Positions 38,501 through 45,699 of a stretch of 64,000 nucleotides of DNA are shown piece by piece. A program made the position numbers and the translations under genes. Within the stretch, counting starts at the first letter, position 1, and each line of letters begins with the position of its first letter. Below the pieces are notes generated by a model. That model had not been told where the DNA came from. It searched no databases and saw only the letters and a list, made by a program, of their open reading frames with translations. This stretch comes from Fasciolopsis buskii (taxonomy: Eukaryota; Platyhelminthes; Trematoda; Plagiorchiida; Fasciolidae): NCBI GenBank assembly GCA_008360955.1, contig LUCM01005092.1, forward strand, positions 560,111 to 624,110. Reading direction: 5' to 3'.

Positions 38501-41500
38501 CCATTCCTACCGAACACAACTTCACTAACCGAAGTTCGTCGCCCGCCGGTGTCACGTAAAAGCTTAAACAATCTTTGACTGTTTCCTGAAGCTGCCGCTA
38601 CTTCCATCTCTTCGGCTTCCTTAAACCACAACTTTTAATGGTCATTCTTAAGGCTTTACACCAACTGACGCTGCAACTGTCGACGCATCTTATCTCCTTG
38701 CATTTAGGAAGCTGGCATTCTTGCACCATTAGACCCAGCGACCCTTGCAAGATCTAGTGCCTTTGATGAACGTTAGATCTAGGACCAAAGACGAAATCTG
38801 CTGTCAAATGCATCACCTGCGTGATTTCGCCCCAGCTCCCGGCTACAGTGCTGCTCGTCGAAGTTCTTAGTCCCTTGGATAGTTTCTGCTCACAGCCGAA
38901 TCGCACAGAGGTTTGACGGTCATTCGGGCTCATAGCTCGCGTCGATGGCCGTTGAGCTGCAGCAAAAATCGCACTAAAACTAACGCATGATCCGATTCGA
39001 CGTACGTGGTCCCGTGCGATCTACAGTTTTGGACAGAACCGCGCCAACGGTAGCTTACTGCAATATGGTCAATCTGACTCAGAGTACCTGTCGACTTAGA
39101 GCTACATGACGCCGTGCGACGGAAACTGTATTCGAAATTCGTGCTAGATAATGAGTAGATGGTTACCCGCACAAAACTGGAGGAGCCCTTCTCCGTTATC
39201 TGTTGGCTGATCAAATAAGGCGCAGCGCCCACCTAAACAGGTTTTCGATACACTCAGTTTTCCAAATCACATGCTACCAAAAAAGTCATAGCTTTTGGTC
39301 TTCCAAGCAAGAGTGACGAGTGCATCATAAAACCCGTCTTTTTGCATATCAGCACCGCGGTGTTGGAGCACATACCGACATGACAATAAACTGCATTTAA
39401 CAGTTATCCTTCGAACGTCGACTGATCTCTGCTATCTCACGGCGTACGAAAAATTTTTGAACGGGATCCAGTCTAACAGCTTCCTCACTCAAGACTATTC
39501 TTGCACTCCGCTGGCCCACAGCTCGAGCTGCTTCGTCTTCTGAAGTGTGGATAAAATATCTCGATGAGATATTAGGTGCAGTTAGTTGAGTTATACTACT
39601 CGAATCCTGAATTCGTGTTTCACTGACGCAACAGACATCAGTCGAAAGTGAGTCAACTGTCACAGCTAAAAAAGCCTGTTGGTCAGCCCGTGTTAGACTG
39701 CGCATATTGAAGAAGCTAAGATTCAGAGGCTGATTAGGCTTGAAAACATTTTGAGCGGACTGAAAACCACTTACAACACTTACAACAACCGTTGCGAGTA
39801 TCGGGCGTGTTATCAGTGGGAGTATTATGGGCAGGCAGAGCAGGTAAAGAGATTTGGTTAGGAACAACAAAGAGGGTGAATAAGAGAGATGCAACCCATC
39901 ATCATCATCATCGTTCGGCGTTAAACAGCAAAGCAAGCCTCACTGACCGCTGCCTTTTCTTCAAGGCTACATGTTTTTATAAAAAGAGTGAACAGCCAAG
40001 GGGAACAGGGAGTGGATCTACACAGGTGGGAAAAAACAAGACGCTGCAGTAGCCAACTCACGGAACAGAGTTTTACTGTACAACCATTCTGATTCGAACG
40101 AAAATGACAACATGATCGCCACTGTTCGCGGTACACGAGGTGCGGTAACTAGCCGGGTGACAGAGTTGCCGTCTACCACCAAAGCGACTGGCGGATCTGA
40201 GATTCGAACCTCTGAACCTTTTGGTGGCAGACACTTGATCCACCTTATCACCGCCGGTCATTCGTTGCTCACCTTTTTCGTCATACAACACTCAAGTCTT
40301 TTCCATGCGCCAAGACCAAATTCATACGTCCAGTGGAGTGTAAGAATTACGTCTTGCTTTAGTTCATTGTAAGGTCGTTCGGGAGAGAGACGACTTGAGT
40401 ACGAAACCTAACTTGTAATCACTCCGATCGACTGCTTCGCTGACACCTTGATACCGTTATTTCTCTGGTTCTGTAATGCTAGCTTGTCCTTCTCCTCCGC
40501 CTTCGATGCCTAGCGAAGCCGATCGCGTGTACTGGTAGTAAATCGTCTTGTTCTTATGCGTTAACCCACCAATCTGGCTGACATAGGACAACCTATCATA
40601 GTCCTGAAAGACTGAATAGTTCCCTAAGCCTCTAGTTGTCTATGACATTCTCGGATTATGAGGTTTCCCTCTTTGTTATAACAATTCACTGTAGTAACAA
40701 ATCAGGAAGCAGTTCCTTCTAAGGGTACAGTCACAAAATACGCATGACCCATACTACTCATCTCAAAGTTTACCCAGTATAATGTGCAGTGATTTTTACT
40801 TCATCAAGAATATGTATTCGGGACAATCGACACCCAAAAATATCGACGGCATTTCGTTTATTTTACCCCGCAAGCTCTATGGGAAAAGTAGTTCAATAAA
40901 GCGACTATATTGACAGGGGGAGATAAAACAGCACCAAACAAACTAGTCCAAGCCTTAAAGACCTCCTTGGGAAAGTGCAAACTAATCAAACAAAAGGACA
41001 TTTCCGGTGTAAAAATGAGCAAATGCGATGGTAGTAAGGCCACAGAACCGAGGCAGATTCCCATGAGAGAAAATCAAACTTTTCAATTCTTCCGCCGTAC
41101 AGAAGAGGAATTAATATACATACCTGGTTACTCGCTGAGGATCCACTGGTTGACATTGTCGAATCACGTAAGGCGGATCTGGATGAACTTCATCTTCCGT
41201 TAAACACGAAGATAACTCCAAGAATAAATTAACTCTGTCAAGAAGAACTAAAGACATGAGAAACGTTTTTCGACCATACCTTTTTTCAGCTCATCTAAAG
41301 AATAATTCGCACAATTCGTGTTATATAATATAGTATCAAAATATGGCAGCACGTCCTGACGATCGATGTATTTGAGCATTTTCTGCATAGTTCGGTGATT
41401 ACTTTCATCGATTTGACCACAGCGATACAGGTAGCGGAAGCCAAGTTCAGGAACACTTGTAGCTTGAGTTAGTTTTCTGTTCCAGTCTGATTGTCTAGGC

Positions 41501-41655
41501 ATCAAGTCTCGATATTTGTGCAAGGCCCGTTTAATATCCTTATCAGAAAGTTTGGCGAGGATCCATCTATACAATTCGCCCACAGAAACTTGGCACTTCC
41601 ATGATCGAACATAACGTGGATCAGCTTTAGATGAACTTGGGCCAGAATCAGTCAT
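27065..41655 (-). CDS. DEDD: DEDD/DEDD2-like death effector domain protein gene, five coding exons
   Basis: Joined exons on the minus strand are 41655-41280, 41193-41124, 31223-30296, 28482-28306 and 27913-27065. They total 2400 nt (799 aa plus TGA); all introns are GT-AG and phases agree. DEDD and DEDD2 are nuclear, DNA-binding death effector domain proteins tied to caspase-8 signalling. Domains: death effector domain about residues 23-112 (VGELYRWILAKLSDKDIKRAL and GQIDESNHRTMQKMLKYI, human GRCDESNFRQVLQLLRII); basic cluster RSRSKRK at 149-155; proline-rich linker to about 435; then the DEDD C-terminal domain with YYCSIKLRIAL, RQDVFDQQLDRFF, FNQLSHLEAFWRDYQSG (human FSELTYLDAFWRDYING) and SRREYENGRCLLMRNL (human DEEDYELGRQKLLRNL). 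Human DEDD is about 318 aa; the excess is the linker and an alanine-rich insert. Whether it is closer to DEDD or DEDD2 cannot be told. Confidence 0.87.
27400..27775 (-). repeat. Polyalanine-encoding GCN tracts inside DEDD exon 5
   Basis: Four alanine-coding runs with mixed GCA, GCT, GCC and GCG codons rather than one pure triplet. The longest is 20 alanines at about 27708-27767. Because GCN-rich DNA reads as alanine on both strands, a long plus-strand frame is also open here; it has no independent support. Confidence 0.85.
28306..28482 (-). CDS. DEDD: DEDD exon 4, core of C-terminal domain (residues 459-517)
   Basis: The acceptor is GGCTGTAG ending at 28483 and the donor is GTAAGC at 28305; 177 nt, phase 0 on both sides. 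It carries RQDVFDQQLDRFFHASTMLR and DFICHLRFNQLSHLEAFWRD. This is the most diagnostic match to DEDD family members in the window, because the human protein has DIKFSELTYLDAFWRDY. Confidence 0.87.
28977..29137 (+). CDS. CFAP161: CFAP161 exon 5 (residues 246-300)
   Basis: The acceptor is GACAG ending at 28976, the only nearby AG giving the phase left by exon 4. The donor is GTAAAT at 29138. It contains GTRTGFTLYFSEW and NFQWLMSTVPDD, which resemble the human VVAHTYLDSH and NHWMLVTGNPRD segment. It lies antisense within intron 3 of the DEDD-like gene. The exact 5' boundary is less certain than for the earlier exons. Confidence 0.65.
29402..29595 (+). CDS. CFAP161: CFAP161 exon 6, unrecognised C-terminal extension (residues 300-363)
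   Basis: The acceptor is TTCACAG ending at 29401, preceded by a moderately pyrimidine-rich tract. Two bases complete an arginine codon, the phase exon 5 leaves. It encodes about 63 residues starting SLCDLQYRAIFTEIQKLL, with an acidic stretch PDFTETDGTFSIDK, and ends at TAA 29593-29595. Human CFAP161 has no matching segment that I recall. The alternative is that the gene stops at the TGA (29143-29145) reached by reading through the exon 5 donor. Confidence 0.5.
30296..31223 (-). CDS. DEDD: DEDD exon 3, basic cluster, proline-rich linker and start of C-terminal domain (residues 149-458)
   Basis: The acceptor is CATTTTTCAG ending at 31224 and the donor is GTGCGT at 30295, phase 0. It opens with SRSKRKSDSD (nuclear-localisation-like), followed by a serine-rich stretch. 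A long linker rich in Pro, Ala, His and Gly follows (for example PNPVPGQAGVPRMPLF). The exon ends with RYYCSIKLRIALDLGPSTEI, where human DEDD has CDIRLRVRAEY. No enzyme motif is present in the linker. Confidence 0.83.
31880..34900 (-). mobile_element. Decayed non-LTR retrotransposon, copy A (family 1)
   Basis: Minus strand, inside DEDD intron 2. Endonuclease part at 34514-34116: RLLVILLYAPTDCSADMQKG, IVMVACDLDAQVGQ (pattern VVAGDFNAQVG, with the catalytic Asn changed to Asp), RTDNGHRL. Pre-RT and RT at 33697-33137: SLIVLIFKRRTRSNYGNHRG and FRPSRGCNDLIFIF. RT core at 33103-32660: FLFNLVIDWLF and LDYADDFVCSLE, the YADD catalytic box. The 3' end near 31880 carries the same 3'-UTR-like sequence as copy B and the unit at 39.9 kb. 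Many frameshifts; inactive. Confidence 0.8.
34901..36829. other. DEDD intron 2, between LINE copies A and B: nothing recognised
   Basis: A 102-codon minus-strand frame at 36221-35913 was tested as a possible extra DEDD exon and gives a stop in the needed phase. A plus-strand frame at 34994-35260 ends in a WGPRDP motif that resembles LINE tails by chance. No other feature was seen. Confidence 0.4.
36830..39895 (-). mobile_element. Decayed non-LTR retrotransposon, copy B (family 1), with internal RT deletion
   Basis: Minus strand, inside DEDD intron 2. N-terminal endonuclease at 39890-39397 (FFNMRSLTRADQQAFL, CCVSETRIQDS). Endonuclease C-terminus at 39232-38930 (QIDHIAVSYRWRGSV, SDHALV). Pre-RT at 38631-38263 (RLFKLLRDTGGRR, AGPDDLTPDLFK). 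RT at 38256-37885 (WGESLIVPIFKKG, REQQAGFRPCQGCIDHIFTL). C-terminal part at 37722-37057 (FAPSKWKVLLQDW, PKDPSTSWLETLKDM). The stretch between the FTL motif and GVRQ is far too short, so the first catalytic Asp region is deleted. Confidence 0.82.
39900..40290 (-). mobile_element. SINE-like unit: tRNA-like head joined to family 1 LINE 3' end
   Basis: On the minus strand the unit starts with a tRNA-like head (A-box-like GGTGATAAGGTGGATCAAG, canonical B box GAGGTTCGAATCTC). About 70 bases of other sequence follow, then the terminal codons of the family 1 LINE (REQWRSCCHF) and its 3' UTR, ending in a short ATG-repeat tail at about 39915-39896. Sharing a 3' end with a LINE partner is typical of SINEs. 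The alternative is a 5'-truncated LINE inserted beside a tRNA-like SINE. Confidence 0.55.
40291..41123. other. DEDD intron 2, 5' part: nothing recognised
   Basis: Follows the GTATGT donor of exon 2 (minus strand). The plus-strand frame 40910-41203 is mostly intron and covers exon 2 in antisense, so it is not a gene. Confidence 0.45.
41124..41193 (-). CDS. DEDD: DEDD exon 2, short exon (residues 126-149)
   Basis: A 70-nt exon between an acceptor GGAAG ending at 41194 and donor GTATGT at 41123. It encodes EVHPDPPYVIRQCQPVDP and then QRVT. It is required because exon 1 leaves one codon base while exon 3 needs two bases before it; this exon supplies exactly that change. It corresponds to the YVTPRALSDPEP region just after the human death effector domain. 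Confidence 0.75.
41280..41655 (-). CDS. DEDD: DEDD exon 1, death effector domain (residues 1-125)
   Basis: The ATG at 41655 lies two bases after an acceptor-like AG (41659-41658) with a pyrimidine-rich tract. It holds the whole six-helix death effector domain, from VGELYRW to QDVLPYF. Donor GTATGG starts at 41279, leaving one codon base. A longer open frame extends 14 codons upstream but runs through the acceptor, so the inner ATG is preferred. Confidence 0.87.
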
Positions 41656-41672
41656 TTCTGGAAATAGAAAAG
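41656..41672 (-). promoter_or_regulatory. Splice acceptor immediately upstream of DEDD start codon
   Basis: Reading the minus strand, a pyrimidine-rich run ends TTTCCAG just two bases before the ATG. It can be the end of a 5'-UTR intron or a spliced-leader trans-splice site, a process known in flatworms. No upstream non-coding exon could be identified. Confidence 0.5.
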
Positions 41673-41699
41673 AAGTTAACTGGCATAAAACTGACATAG

Positions 41700-43130
41700 A
41701 TTAGACACAGCCATCTTGATTTCCATTTTATTAAAATATCAATGACACAAGTTTCATGTGGGTTTAAAGGTATTTGATCAGAAGGTCTCTCTAGTCTGGT
41801 TTCCGTTCAGTTCTTGCAACAATAAACCATTAGCGGATTACTTCGAATTTAGTAACTGCCACTTCACAATACTGTCTGCTCAGTAATGAAGTAAACTAAT
41901 AAAAAAACAATCAGCGAACAATAGTATTTGTGACAGTTTTCGTGTAACAACTTAAGCACATTTTTTTCTAGTTAAATAAAATGGTCTCGGCCGTTCCTTT
42001 CAACTCCCTGTCCTCCGGCTCGTCACCACACCTGACCTAATGTGATCTTATGTGGTTCTATGCCGCTCCAAGTTTTGGGGTCACGGTTGCCGGTCCCCCT
42101 CCCCCTTTGTAATCGGTCCCAGTGGCTATGGAACGTACCTTCAACTCCACTCACGCTTCAAGCATATCGTAAAAATAGCTATGCTGCAGTCTCTACGCCC
42201 AGTGCACACACGGAATACTCACGGATCAGGTAACCTAACCAGAAAACAAATGGGCAGTCATTCACACAATGCCACATCCGACGCTGATGTCAACACTGCA
42301 GATTTTTGTAAACAATGCATAAACCTGGTTTGCATCTTCCGCCCATTTCCGAAAATGGTACAATCACAAAACACTAACAATCCTGAAATCGTCGAGTGCC
42401 AGATATCTGGCAAGTCTACTTTAACACTCCATTTTTAATACATCCTGATTGAAAATTTCTCTTTGGCATGTTGGTCCATTAACGTTTCCCTCTCTTCAAA
42501 CTACACCCAACTTGTCAGAGCGTACAACAACGATTATGGCTTCTTTCGGCATTCACGCAAGGATACGAGACGATGCCGTAAACAAAGCAAGTCACATGCC
42601 ACAAACTTACCTATATTCAAACGGGACTAACCTTAACTTACAAACCACCTGAGATTTACCAAGATCATTAAAAAAGCTCGAAAACAACCATAGCCATAGG
42701 CCATCGAGAACGCCCTGCCCTTCCTCAACCTTGAGTCCTTCTCAAAAAAAGAGTCAATTCATGAAATAGGGCATATTAGCTTGTGTTCGATATCCACAAC
42801 GAAAGCTATTGGACATCTCTTTTGTGCCAACACGATGAATTTACTGGATTTACTAGCTTGATAGTGATTCCATTTACAAGCATCATCTTCCACAACGATT
42901 CTGGATCGGCTGAATCAAAGGCAACCAATATTTGTTCTTTTTAGTACAAATTTGAGTACACCATGTTCCGTCAAATTCATGGCGAAGGACGAAAACAATG
43001 ACCGTGAAAAAAGAAAAAGAAATAATGTGCAGAGTTCACAACACACGATAGTTCTTCTATTCCTCATCTCCACATCGCCGGCCACCCATCGAGATCCAAG
43101 AGCCCTCCGCTGGCTTGGTACTACTCAGAC
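41700..43130. other. No gene recognised upstream of DEDD
   Basis: This stretch should hold the DEDD promoter and any 5' non-coding exon on the minus strand, but neither could be placed. The plus-strand frame 42052-42438 (128 codons) has no motif I know. Confidence 0.4.
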
Positions 43131-43239
43131 GCCCAAACCGAAGTAGAAGGTTGACTTAAGGGATCCCACCCCGAGCCTCTGAATAAATGGCCTAATCCAC
43201 AAAGTAACAGGACGATCTGAGGGTCACGTAACCCACGAT

Positions 43240-43755
43240 GACTGGTCACTGATTGCTAAGTCCATACGCTCTTCCCATTAAACTAGACATCCTTGGTCCC
43301 CAGTACACCCCTATTTCACAGATGCCGCTGAGCACAGTCGTAAATTCCGTACCTCGCCTGTGGTTGGTATGGAACCAGAGCTTAATCAACTTGCCTAAAC
43401 TGATTGCCAAAGGCCAGTAGACCTGGTGAAGGGCATCGGGTATTCGACTTTGTCTTCGCAATTTTCTAAAAACATCCCCGCCATGAGAAGGCAGTGCGCG
43501 TGACTTCCTTAGCAGAGGCTATGCGAGATCCCGGTCATTTGGGAACATTTCGTGAGGCGTTTAGGGCGAGTAGCCGATTCAGAGCCTCAGACACCCATCC
43601 CGACCATCCCGAGTTATCTAGAGGCTGTCAAACACAACGCAAAACTCTACGAAACGAAGACAAACTTCTTGCTCAGCCATGTGAAGCGTGCAAATTGGTC
43701 GCAGTCCGGTAATAATAATCACATCATAACAACGTACACAGCGAGCCTCCACTGA
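43240..43755. repeat. Probable interspersed-repeat segment, class unknown
   Basis: Two overlapping plus-strand frames (43494-43712 and 43552-43755) and a minus-strand frame (43461-43246) are all open over G+C-richer sequence. It ends in an AATAATAAT-like run just before a SINE. This looks like a repeat remnant rather than a host exon. No domain was identified, and a plus-strand exon reading PSYLEAVKHNAKLYETKTNF cannot be ruled out. Confidence 0.3.
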
Positions 43756-43797
43756 TCGGAGCCTGAGCACGAAGAAACATCAGATTTCTACGACCAT

Positions 43798-43988
43798 ATA
43801 TTTTTACTTTTTTATCATTTACTTCGTTTAATAATGAAATAACAATGTACATCATTTTTCAGGAAGAGGGCCGCCGTCAACAAAGGGCTGCCAAGTGGGG
43901 TAGTTGCCCGACGGTAGGAGGATTCGAACCTTCGACCTTCACGTCCAAACGCCACGATCTTATTCGCTTGGCCACCGCCGGCCTAATC
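43798..43988 (-). mobile_element. tRNA-derived SINE (family 2), copy 1
   Basis: Minus strand: head GGCCGGCGGTGGCCAAGCG (A box TGGCCAAGCG), then B box GGTTCGAATCC at about 43929-43919, a body with TTGACGGCGGCCCTCTTCC, and an AT-rich tail with ATGTACATTGTTATTTCA. Nearly identical layout to the copy at 46918-47102. The head resembles Ser/Leu- or Lys-type tRNA A boxes. Confidence 0.8.
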
Positions 43989-44157
43989 ATATTTCAATAC
44001 TCTCCCATAAGGTCAAAGCCATACTGTTGACATTGCAAATAAGACCACTATCAACTCATCTTCTATTGACCCGGTTATTATGTCGTGAATCCCGAATAGA
44101 CTTTTCAACTCAATAAAAGAGCTATCCAATGAAATATCAGAATTTCTTTTGTCTCTT

Positions 44158-44326
44158 GAATTTTACTTTCTTTATTAGTGAAACGACAAGATTCAACGTA
44201 TTTAGGATGGGGATTGCAGCCGACAGAGGACTGCCAAATGGAGAAGTTGACCAGCGGTGAGAGGATTCGACTCTGAGGATTTCAAGTTAGGATACTATGA
44301 TGTTCACCGCTTGAACACCGTCGGTT
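44158..44326 (-). mobile_element. tRNA-derived SINE (family 2), diverged copy 2
   Basis: Same orientation and order as copy 1, but more decayed. The body matches at GACTGCCAAATGGAGAAGTTG (plus strand, only part shared), the B-box region reads AGAGGATTCGACTCT, and the head end shows CACCGCTTGAACACCGTCGG. Confidence 0.6.
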
Positions 44327-44330
44327 AAAA

Positions 44331-44401
44331 CTCCCCGGTAGGGAATACAACCTGGGATTTCTGCGTGGCAGGTGGAGATGCTAACCACTATAAAATGCAT
44401 G
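44331..44401 (-). tRNA. tRNA-Gly/Asp-like pseudogene
   Basis: Minus strand: TATAGTGGTTAGCATC (A box), anticodon-loop region CACCTGCCACGCAG with GCC in the anticodon position (Gly; Asp would be GTC), B box GGTTGTATTCC with changes from GGTTCGATTCC, and 3' CTACCGGGGAG. The 5' acceptor strand does not pair with GGGGAG, so it is a pseudogene or SINE head. It directly abuts the SINE at 44158-44326. Confidence 0.55.
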
Positions 44402-45690
44402 CTTGCTTTTAGCCGATTAATCATCAAGAAATGAGACCACTATATTCCTGAACTGGGTGGTGAATTTCAACATTCCTTATCTCCGAAGTATCGCTAATTA
44501 TAGCAGACTACCTTAAGCGCTTGAAAAGAAGCTGTTTCACCCAAGGGCTTTAAAAAAAATGGGAGATACGTAAAAATTTCCCCGGAAAATATACCGTTTT
44601 TTGACAGTGTCCGCAAGTTGCTTTTCCACATTTGGTACTCTACGTACTCCTAGCTTTATGTCAGGTTGCATGATCTAAGTCAATAATGCCCATGACGAGA
44701 ACCCAAACGCTCATTGTGGATTCAAATGAACCAGATAGTGTTGAACCAGTGAACTAGATGTGCGTTACATTACCAGCCATGGCTGGAGATCATCAGATTA
44801 ATTCTTTTATTGGCATAAGGGAGCATCTCACGTAGGCTTCCTCACTGACTTAGTAGGAAATCCCCTAGGAGTGAAGCGATCGTCCATACTGGCTCCAAAT
44901 CCTCTTCAAGACGGCTCGTAAAATGAACATCCTCCTCTTTTCCAACAAGGCATCCTATATATATGTTAGTCGACTAAAACACACTAAGCAACCAATTAAC
45001 CTACCTTTGTCGACCAGATTAGGAGAGCTACCGCTGACCTACAGGACCCGTGATATGTGATGCAGAGCAGGTGACTCAGACACGTTGTGATGCAACTGTC
45101 TGTGAGTTTTTGTGAATGTCCTTGTATACAACAACAAATCACTTTCAAAAGCAGACTACCCAGTGGTCCCAATTCGGGCGGGGTTGCAAATCCTATTAGT
45201 TTTTGAAAGACTAATTTATGTTGCAATAAGACGGGCTCCCGAGATGAAGCTGGATGCATGACCACCGATCTCCCTAAAGAATGCTCACACAGAAATCCGG
45301 GCAACCAGAATAGTGGGACCGAAGGAAGAACTTTGGCCCTAGGAATTCTGTCCCACCAATAAGTATTGTACATAATAGACTCAAAACTGTTGTCTATATT
45401 TCCTCATTTTTATAAGGTGCGTGTTTAATGACGCCAAAATTCTCGAGCAAATAATTTTCCAGGTTTTCTAGAGTTCATTTTCTTCCCGCAGCTTTTCGCG
45501 TTGACATACGAAGAGTATTCCAACTGTTTGTTTAGTGCATGTGGAGTTGAGTAGTGAAAGGAAGTGTGAGGTGTAAGTACTGGGCAGAGAAAAAGTGCCA
45601 GGAAATTCCACCGTAACGCTACATGTTTTATTGCCAAAATAAATGAATACAGTGGGTTTGCAACTAGTGCAAAGCTCCAGCTCCAGTAGC
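44402..45690. other. No gene recognised
   Basis: Contains a 125-codon minus-strand frame (45373-44996) and overlapping minus-strand frames at 45701-45425 with no recognisable domain. The region may include repeat sequence leading into the LINE that follows. Confidence 0.35.
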
Positions 45691-45699
45691 TCACGAGGC

